A program made the position numbers and the translations under genes. From contig NZ_CAJF01000027.1 of NCBI RefSeq assembly GCF_000304335.1, positions 1 to 59,231 of the forward strand: a stretch of 59,231 bases of DNA, given 5' to 3'. Under the pieces are notes generated by a model, which worked only from the letters and a program-made list of their open reading frames with translations, made no database searches and was not told the DNA's origin. Of the stretch, positions 53,581 to 59,231 are shown piece after piece; the stretch's first letter is position 1, and every line of letters begins with the position of its first letter. This DNA is from Microbacterium yannicii PS01. GTDB lineage: Bacteria; Actinomycetota; Actinomycetes; Actinomycetales; Microbacteriaceae.

Positions 53581-54918
53581 ATGCTGCAGCAGCTCGACCC
53601 CCTCGACCACTGGCGATCCCTGCCCATCAAGCAGCAGCCCGCCTGGCCCGACGCCGAGGCGGTGGCTGCGACATCCGCTGAGATTTCGACCCTGCCCCCG
53701 CTCGTCTTCGCGGGCGAGGTCGACAACCTCCGCGACCGCCTGGCGCGCGCGGCGTCCGGACGGGCCTTCCTGCTGCAGGGCGGCGACTGCGCCGAGACCT
53801 TCGCCGGGGCCACCGCCGAGCAGATCCGCAACCGCATCAAGACGGTGCTGCAGATGGCGGTCGTGCTCACCTACGGCGCCTCGATGCCGGTCGTGAAGAT
53901 GGGCCGCATGGCGGGTCAGTTCGCCAAGCCCCGCTCCAGCGACACCGAGACGCGTGGCGAGGTCACGCTTCCCGCCTACCGCGGCGACATCGTGAACGGC
54001 TACGACTTCACCGAGGGTTCGCGTCGGGCCGATCCGCAGCGGCTGCTGAAGGGCTACCACACGGCCGCCTCGACGATCAACCTCATCCGCGCCTTCACGC
54101 AGGGCGGCTTCGCCGACCTTCGCGAGGTGCACTCGTGGAACAAGGGCTTCGCGCAGAACCCGGCCAACCAGGCGTACGAGCGCATGGCGGGCGAGATCGA
54201 CCGCGCCATCCGCTTCATGGAGGCCGCCGGCGCCGACTTCGACGAGCTCAAGCGCGTGGAGTTCTACACCGGTCACGAGGGCCTGCTCATGGACTACGAG
54301 CGGCCGATGACGCGCATCGACTCCCGCACGAACACGCCGTACAACACGTCGGCGCACTTCCTGTGGATCGGTGAGCGGACTCGCGAGCTCGACGGCGCAC
54401 ACGTCGACTACTTCTCGAAGATCCGCAACCCGATCGGCGTTAAGCTCGGCCCGACCACGTCGCCCGAGACCGCGCTCGCCCTGATCGACAAGCTCGATCC
54501 CGAGCGCGAGCCCGGCCGCCTGACGTTCATCACCCGCATGGGAGCCGGCAAGATCCGCGACGCGCTGCCGCCGCTGCTGGAGGCCGTGCGCGATTCCGGC
54601 GCCACGCCGCTGTGGGTCACCGATCCGATGCACGGCAACGGCATCACAACGCCCACCGGCTACAAGACCCGTCGCTTCGACGACGTCGTCGACGAGGTGC
54701 GCGGGTTCTTCGAGGCGCACCGGGAGGTCGGCACGTTCCCCGGCGGCATCCACGTCGAGCTCACCGGCGACGACGTAACCGAGTGCCTCGGCGGATCCGA
54801 AGAGATCGACGAGGCCGCACTCGCAACGCGCTACGAGTCGCTGTGCGACCCGCGTCTGAACCACATGCAGAGTCTCGAGCTCGCCTTCCTCGTCGCCGAG
54901 GAGCTCGAGAAGCGCTGA
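53581..54918 (+). CDS. aroG: 3-deoxy-7-phosphoheptulonate synthase, class II
   Basis: A 445-residue type II DAHP synthase, the first enzyme of the shikimate pathway, joining phosphoenolpyruvate and erythrose-4-phosphate. Visible hallmarks are LLQGGDCAETFAG with the metal-binding Cys, KMGRMAGQFAKPRS, EFYTGHEGLLMDYE and WVTDPMHGNG. Length and N-terminal extension match Rv2178c, whose extension binds aromatic amino acids for feedback control. With tyrA in the same window, two steps of aromatic synthesis are represented, though not in one operon. Confidence 0.96.
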   Translation: MLQQLDPLDHWRSLPIKQQPAWPDAEAVAATSAEISTLPPLVFAGEVDNLRDRLARAASGRAFLLQGGDCAETFAGATAEQIRNRIKTVLQMAVVLTYGASMPVVKMGRMAGQFAKPRSSDTETRGEVTLPAYRGDIVNGYDFTEGSRRADPQRLLKGYHTAASTINLIRAFTQGGFADLREVHSWNKGFAQNPANQAYERMAGEIDRAIRFMEAAGADFDELKRVEFYTGHEGLLMDYERPMTRIDSRTNTPYNTSAHFLWIGERTRELDGAHVDYFSKIRNPIGVKLGPTTSPETALALIDKLDPEREPGRLTFITRMGAGKIRDALPPLLEAVRDSGATPLWVTDPMHGNGITTPTGYKTRRFDDVVDEVRGFFEAHREVGTFPGGIHVELTGDDVTECLGGSEEIDEAALATRYESLCDPRLNHMQSLELAFLVAEELEKR

Positions 54919-54943
54919 GCGACGGCTGCCGCCGACACGCAGA

Positions 54944-54980
54944 GAATCCCGGATGCCTCGACCCGAGGCATCCGGGATTC
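54944..54980. terminator. Bidirectional terminator between aroG and pknL, GGATGCC core
   Basis: GAATCCCGGATGCCTCG and CGAGGCATCCGGGATTC form a perfect 17-bp stem with an ACC loop between convergent genes. Confidence 0.9.
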
Positions 54981-54987
54981 CGCTGTC

Positions 54988-56931
54988 TCAGCCGGTGACG
55001 GTGAGCTGCAGGTAGACCTCGGTGCCCCTGCGGCGAAGTTCGCCGGCCTCGATGTCCTGGCTCGTCACTTCGGTCAGGTCGTTGGGGACGGCGTTCCAGA
55101 ACAGCGCCCAGTTCACCGCGAAGCCCTCGGCCTCGAGCTCGGCCTTGGCCTCGTCGCGCGTGAGTCCCACGACGTCGGGCACTTCGAACAGCGGCGGTCC
55201 GGTCGACACGACGAGCGTCACCGTGTCGCCCGGGCGCAGCCACCCGCCGTCCTCGCGGCCGAGAACCCGGATGACGCGGCCCTCCTCGATGGACTCGCTG
55301 GTCTCGGTGGCGCTCTCGTCGGCGACGACGAGCTGCACGCCTTCGAGCTCGCTCCGCGCGGAGCCCTCACTGTCTCCGACGACGTCGGGGGCGGGCCCGA
55401 GCGAGACCCACAGCTGCGCGGAATCGCCCTGACGGGCGGCGCAGCCGTCGCCGCACGCGAAGGGCTCGGCGCCGTCGGCGGGCGTGATCATGACGCCGAC
55501 GACGGTGTCGGGCGCGGAGTCGGTGAAGAAGGTGGCGTTCTCGGCATCCACCCGGATCTCGAGCGTGTCCAGCCCGGCACGGGCGTCGGCTTCGGCGCTG
55601 TCGATGAAGGAGGGGATCTGCACTTCAGCGGGGCCGAGCGAGACGACCACCGTCACCTCGGCCTCGCGGTCGACGCGGGAGCCGCTGGGGGGCTCGGTGC
55701 GGATGACGAGGCCGGCGGGAACATCGAGGCTGTTCTCGTCGCGCTGCACCGCGATCAGCGAGTCCTCCTGTAGCCGCGCCGCCGCGTCGGCGAACGACAT
55801 GTTCGAGACATCGGCGACCGCGACGAGCGAGCCGGGGCCGGACCCGAACCACCATCCGGCGCCCCCCGCGAGGGCGGCGAGCAGGATGACGACGGCGATG
55901 AGCCACCCGCCCTTGGCGCGCCGGCGCTGCGTGGCCCGGCGCAGTCGTGTCGCGTTGTCGACCTCTTCCATCGAGGCCGTCGGCCCGGTCGAGGTCGCAG
56001 GAAGCACCGCGGTGAGCTCGCCGGTCGCGGCGACGTCGTCGCGGAGGACCCCGATCGGGCTCGTGCGGGTGATCACCGGCGTGATGCTGAGGTCGCGCTC
56101 GATCTCGCGCAGCCGGTCGAGCATCTCCCGCGCGTCGAGCGGGCGGTCATCGGGGGAGCGCTCGGTCGCCCACAGCACGAGCTCGTCGAGCGGCTCGGGT
56201 ACACCCGGGTTCTTCACGCTCGGTCGCGGCACCGAGTCGGTGGCGTGCTGGAACGCGATCTGCATCGGCTGCTCGCCCTTGTACGGCTGCTCGCCGGTGA
56301 GCATCTCGTAGAGCATGATGCCGAGCGCGTAGATGTCGCTGCGGGCGTCGGCGGTCCCGCGGGTGACGAGCTCGGGGGCGAGGTACGCGATCGTGCCGAG
56401 CAGCTGGGCGCCTGACGCCGTGTTGGCCGTGGTCGCGCGGGCGAGACCGAAATCGCCGATCTTGATGCGGCCGTCCTCGGCGAGGAGGACGTTCTCGGGT
56501 TTGACGTCACGGTGGACGATGCCCGCCTTGTGGGCGGCGGCGAGTCCCGACAGCACCGCGTCGAGGATCGTCACGGCCTGCGGGACCGTCAGCCGGCGCT
56601 GTTCGCGCAGCAGCTCGCGCAGCGTGATGCCCGGCAGGTACTCCATGACGAGGTAGGCCATGTCGCCGTCCTGGCCCTGGTCGAACACGTTGACGACGTG
56701 GGGATCGGCGAGGCGCGCGGCTGCGCGCGCCTCCTGGATGAAGCGGCTCTGGAAGACGGTGTCGTCGCTGAGGTGGCCGTGCATCACCTTGAGCGCGATG
56801 CGCCGCTCGAGGCGCAGGTCGGTGGCGACGTAGACCGTCGCCATGCCCCCTCGGGCGATGCGAGCACGCACCCGGTACCGGCCGTCGACGAGACGGCCGA
56901 TCAGCGGGTCCGTCTGCTGACTCGTGCTCAC
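54988..56931 (-). CDS. pknL: Ser/Thr protein kinase with four PASTA domains
   Basis: A 647-residue receptor-type kinase. The kinase domain is residues ~15-280: Gly-rich loop IARGGMATVYVA, Lys in RIALKVMHG, catalytic loop VHRDVKPENVLL, DFGLA and APE. A transmembrane helix lies near residue 350 (LIAVVILLAALAGGAGWWFG). Outside, four PASTA repeats follow, the second with an inserted Cys pair (FACGDGC). The gene order with aroG, an Rv2175c-like protein and the polyprenyl synthase identifies it as PknL; corynebacterial PknL also has PASTA domains. GTG 56931 is leaderless. Confidence 0.88.
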   Translation of the reverse strand: MSTSQQTDPLIGRLVDGRYRVRARIARGGMATVYVATDLRLERRIALKVMHGHLSDDTVFQSRFIQEARAAARLADPHVVNVFDQGQDGDMAYLVMEYLPGITLRELLREQRRLTVPQAVTILDAVLSGLAAAHKAGIVHRDVKPENVLLAEDGRIKIGDFGLARATTANTASGAQLLGTIAYLAPELVTRGTADARSDIYALGIMLYEMLTGEQPYKGEQPMQIAFQHATDSVPRPSVKNPGVPEPLDELVLWATERSPDDRPLDAREMLDRLREIERDLSITPVITRTSPIGVLRDDVAATGELTAVLPATSTGPTASMEEVDNATRLRRATQRRRAKGGWLIAVVILLAALAGGAGWWFGSGPGSLVAVADVSNMSFADAAARLQEDSLIAVQRDENSLDVPAGLVIRTEPPSGSRVDREAEVTVVVSLGPAEVQIPSFIDSAEADARAGLDTLEIRVDAENATFFTDSAPDTVVGVMITPADGAEPFACGDGCAARQGDSAQLWVSLGPAPDVVGDSEGSARSELEGVQLVVADESATETSESIEEGRVIRVLGREDGGWLRPGDTVTLVVSTGPPLFEVPDVVGLTRDEAKAELEAEGFAVNWALFWNAVPNDLTEVTSQDIEAGELRRRGTEVYLQLTVTG

Positions 56932-56937
56932 GCTCAG

Positions 56938-56943
56938 AGTCTA
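56938..56943 (-). promoter_or_regulatory. -10 box TAGACT for pknL, leaderless
   Basis: On the minus strand TAGACT is followed by 6 bases and then the GTG at 56931. Confidence 0.65.
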
Positions 56944-57053
56944 CGGACGCGCACCTGCGAGCCCGCGGAGCGGCTCACCCTGCGACCGTTCCGTTACGCG
57001 AGGTTCCGCCTGCGGCCGCACGGCCGAGTGCGCGTCGCTCAGTGCAGCGCCGT

Positions 57054-58226
57054 TCAGCCGAGGGCGGCGAGCCACGCATGCGCGGGCGCTTCCCACTGCG
57101 CGTAGCGATCCGGATAGGCCGACACCTGCACCGCCTGGGCGGCATCGGCGAACGACATGCTCTGCCACCCCGCGATGTCGAGGAGGCCGCGTGTGCGAGA
57201 GCCGTTCGGGTCATGCGCCCCGCCGAAGAAGGCCTTGATCGAGTGGACCGGGTCCCTCACCTCGGCCTCGGTGCCCCATCCGGTGCTGGGCCGCTGCTGG
57301 AACAGGCCCAGCGAGTCGCGGTCGCCCCAGTCGAGGTTGCGGATCCATGACTCCTGCATCGCGGTACCCAGGGCGATGGCGATCCCGCGATCGGGGACGC
57401 CGAGATCGCGGCCGACCCGGACGATCAGCTGCGCGTTGGCGGCCTGCTCCGCATCGAGGCCCGATACGACCGGGGCGGATGCCGCCACCGCGGCGACCGG
57501 GATGGCCAGGGTCTGCCCGGGGTAGATGATCGAGGACCGGTCGAGGCCGTTCGCGCCGAGCACGGCGTCGATGCTCACCCCGTGCCGAGTCGCGATCGCG
57601 CTGATGGTGTCGCCCGCGGCGATCGTGTAGGCGCCGCCGACGGGGGCAGGAGCGGGGCCGGGGCGGGCGCCGGCGCGGCGGCAGGCGCCGAGGCGGCTCC
57701 GGGGACGGCGAGGGTCTGACCGGGGTAGATGATCGACGACCGGTCCAGTCCATTGGCCGCGAGAACGGCGTCGATGCTGAGCCCGTGCCGTTTGGCGATG
57801 GCGCTGATGGTGTCGCCCGCGACGACGGTGTGCGAAGCTGCGGAGGTCGGAGCGGTCGGAGCGGGCGCGGCGGAGCCCCCCCGAGAGCACGAGCTCTTGT
57901 CCGGGGTAGATGACCGAGCTCCACGCGAGGCTGTTCAGGGCGAGGAGATCGGCCGTCCGCACGCCGTGGCGGGAAGCGATGGCGCTGACCGTGTCGCCGG
58001 GCTGCACGATGTAGCCGCTCGCCGCCGCCGCGCTGGCCGGCAGCGCCGCCGGAGCGGTCCTCGGGGCCTTGACCGGCATCGCCTGTGAGGGCGACGCGGC
58101 TCGAGCCTCGGCGTGCGCCGGCACTGCCGTCAACGACAGGGCGATGGACCCCGCGACGGCGGCCGGAACCCCGGCCAGCATCGTTCGCGTAGCACCGCCG
58201 CGATGGGTGCGGCTGATCTGTCGCAC
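57054..58226 (-). CDS. Secreted LysM peptidoglycan hydrolase, middle LysM out of frame
   Basis: A 390-residue frame. A signal peptide ends near ALSLTAVPAHA. LysM 1 is YIVQPGDTVSAIASRHGVRT; LysM 3 is YTIAAGDTISAIATRHGVSI; the C-terminal ~125 residues are a lysozyme-like domain with a candidate catalytic Glu in AMQESWIRN and the signature DSLGLFQQRPSTGWGT. Between the LysMs ~70 residues read as Arg/His-rich nonsense, but one frame over they encode a perfect second LysM (VVAGDTISAIAKRHGLSI). An extra base in a seven-base run at 57876-57882 and a missing base near 57654-57663 explain this. The GTG follows AGGGGGGA. Substrate is cell-wall glycan. Confidence 0.8.
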   Translation of the reverse strand: MRQISRTHRGGATRTMLAGVPAAVAGSIALSLTAVPAHAEARAASPSQAMPVKAPRTAPAALPASAAAASGYIVQPGDTVSAIASRHGVRTADLLALNSLAWSSVIYPGQELVLSGGLRRARSDRSDLRSFAHRRRGRHHQRHRQTARAQHRRRSRGQWTGPVVDHLPRSDPRRPRSRLGACRRAGARPGPAPAPVGGAYTIAAGDTISAIATRHGVSIDAVLGANGLDRSSIIYPGQTLAIPVAAVAASAPVVSGLDAEQAANAQLIVRVGRDLGVPDRGIAIALGTAMQESWIRNLDWGDRDSLGLFQQRPSTGWGTEAEVRDPVHSIKAFFGGAHDPNGSRTRGLLDIAGWQSMSFADAAQAVQVSAYPDRYAQWEAPAHAWLAALG

Positions 58227-58377
58227 GAGTTTCCCCCCTCAGTCGACTTCGAAAAACCGTGTCACGGATGTCTACTGGTGTCAACGGGTGTTATAAGCGA
58301 GGCTGATGTGACTGATGATGCCGGTGATGTCCTTGCCCAGGCTGTCGTGAGGGTTCAGCGGTCGGCGCGTCATCTGA

Positions 58378-58383
58378 GATAGT
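58378..58383 (+). promoter_or_regulatory. -10 box GATAGT, leaderless
   Basis: GATAGT, 6 bases, then the GTG at 58390. This spacing favours that GTG over the TTG one codon earlier. Confidence 0.5.
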
Positions 58384-58389
58384 GGCTTG

Positions 58390-58740
58390 GTGACCGCTGA
58401 CGACGCCTCGCTCATCGAAACCGATTGGCTCAGCCTCCCTGAACTGGTCGAGGTGCTGGATGAATCCCTGGGCCGCGTGCGCCGCCTGCTCGACGAGTTC
58501 CACCTCGTCGGCTCGCGACGCGACGGCGCCCTGAAGGTTCCCGCCGTCTTCATCAAGGACGGACATGCGATCCCGTCGCTCCGGGGCACCGTCATCGTGC
58601 TGCACGACGCCGGATTCTCGGACGATGAGACGATCGACTGGCTGCTGTCTCCCGAGGACTCCATCGGCCTCGCCCCGATCGAGGCGCTGCGTGCAGGGCG
58701 CAAGAGCGAAGTGCGGCGCGTGGCGCAGACACTCGCCTGA
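58390..58740 (+). CDS. Rv2175c-like DNA-binding protein
   Basis: A 116-residue protein with a winged-HTH-like arrangement (TDWLSLPELVEVLDESLGRV, then RRLLDEFHLVG) and a C-terminal helical part (DDETIDWLLSPEDSIG). Mycobacterial Rv2175c, next to pknL, is phosphorylated by PknL on an N-terminal Thr and then loses DNA binding. Thr2 and Thr11 here could be equivalents. It is divergent from the LysM gene, with pknL just beyond. Target genes unknown. Confidence 0.83.
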   Translation: MTADDASLIETDWLSLPELVEVLDESLGRVRRLLDEFHLVGSRRDGALKVPAVFIKDGHAIPSLRGTVIVLHDAGFSDDETIDWLLSPEDSIGLAPIEALRAGRKSEVRRVAQTLA

Positions 58741-58774
58741 CAGCCGTCGTCCGTGCCTTCAGGCGGTCGGGACG

Positions 58775-59231
58775 TCAGGCGGTCCGCACCGTCGCCGCGC
58801 GTGCGAGCTCACGCAGCCGGCTGACCGCCGCATTGTCGAGGCGCGCACCCGAGAGCGCACGGTCGGCTTCGCGCGCGAAGTCGGCGATGAGCCGCTCCAC
58901 GCGCTCCAGCGCCCCGGTGTCGGCAATCGTCTGCTGCAGCGACGCGATCTGGCCGTCGTCCAGGGTGGGATCTCCCACGAGTTCGTCGACGGTGCGCCGC
59001 GCGGAGGGGGCGAGTGCCTCCCGGGTATAGGCGATCAGCACCGTGCGCTTGCCCTCGCGAAGGTCGTCGCCTGCCGGCTTGCCGGTCTCGGCCTCGTCGC
59101 CGAACACTCCGAGCACGTCGTCGCGGAGCTGGAAGGCCATGCCCAGGGGATGCCCGAACGCGGCGAGCGCGGCCGCCTGCTCGTCGTCGGCACCGGCGAG
59201 GGCGGCCCCGATCGCGAGCGGCTGCTGCACG
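58775..59231 (-). CDS. Polyprenyl diphosphate synthase, C-terminal part (partial)
   Basis: The frame runs off the right edge; about 152 residues of the C-terminal half are visible. The second Asp-rich motif is FQLRDDVLGVFGD, followed by GKPAGDDLREGKRTVLI, diagnostic of trans-prenyltransferases such as geranylgeranyl diphosphate synthase (IdsA). It elongates isoprenoid diphosphates. Placement beside the Rv2175c-like gene and pknL parallels Rv2173 (idsA2). Chain length cannot be judged because the first Asp-rich motif is outside the window. Confidence 0.88.
   Translation of the reverse strand, partial: VQQPLAIGAALAGADDEQAAALAAFGHPLGMAFQLRDDVLGVFGDEAETGKPAGDDLREGKRTVLIAYTREALAPSARRTVDELVGDPTLDDGQIASLQQTIADTGALERVERLIADFAREADRALSGARLDNAAVSRLRELARAATVRTA

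Overview
The window is ordinary chromosomal DNA from a high-GC actinomycete, most likely Microbacterium or a close relative in the Microbacteriaceae. The evidence is the very high GC with G/C-ending codons, gene order shared with Mycobacterium tuberculosis (the Rv1691-Rv1713, Rv1827-Rv1830 and Rv2173-Rv2187 neighbourhoods), and many leaderless promoters in which a TANNNT hexamer sits 6-7 bases before the start codon. I see no phage, insertion sequence, CRISPR array or rRNA. There is one tRNA, tRNA-Pro(GGG). Genes cover almost all of the sequence.

Layout. 1-16.3 kb: a core run on the plus strand (TPR-like protein, HAD phosphatase, small ORF, tlyA, NAD kinase, recN, pyrG, Nudix, xerD), then a tightly overlapped operon (ParA, scpA, scpB, rluB-like, tyrA, cmk, der). 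It covers rRNA modification, NADP, DNA repair, CTP, chromosome resolution and condensation, and tyrosine synthesis. 16.3-30.3 kb: mixed single genes (a Nudix/PIN-like fusion, a divergent MFS exporter/TetR pair, a GNAT, tRNA-Pro, mug, an L,D-transpeptidase, a FUSC exporter, an aldo-keto reductase, GT2, small-domain proteins, a prepilin peptidase, YihY, nnrE, an amidotransferase). 30.4-35.7 kb: two carbohydrate genes, a secreted PL11 rhamnogalacturonan lyase and an alpha-glucan phosphorylase, each with a LacI-type operator. 35.7-43.9 kb: a small protein plus CYTH pair, lpdA, copper genes (copC and an 18-cysteine copper-storage-like protein), garA-ftsR-merR, a Cys/Met PLP enzyme and a ParA. 44-49.9 kb: pyruvate carboxylase, a frameshifted MinD-like gene and peptide deformylase. 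49.9-59.2 kb: fadD, glucokinase, plsC, aroG, PASTA kinase pknL, a LysM hydrolase with a shifted middle repeat, an Rv2175c-like DNA-binding protein and a truncated polyprenyl synthase.

The most interesting signals are the following. Two 18-bp tandem arrays, seeded by the same 23-bp repeat in opposite orientation, have expanded the N-termini of ScpA and Cmk in frame. About 20 genes have leaderless promoters with nearly constant spacing. The word GGATGCC/GGCATCC is abundant and also forms the core of three terminator stems. The MinD-like gene and the LysM gene carry homopolymer frameshifts. There is a copper locus with a Csp3-like 18-Cys bundle, and a Nudix domain fused to a PIN/YacP-like domain. 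I do not see a clear multi-gene system of an entirely new kind.
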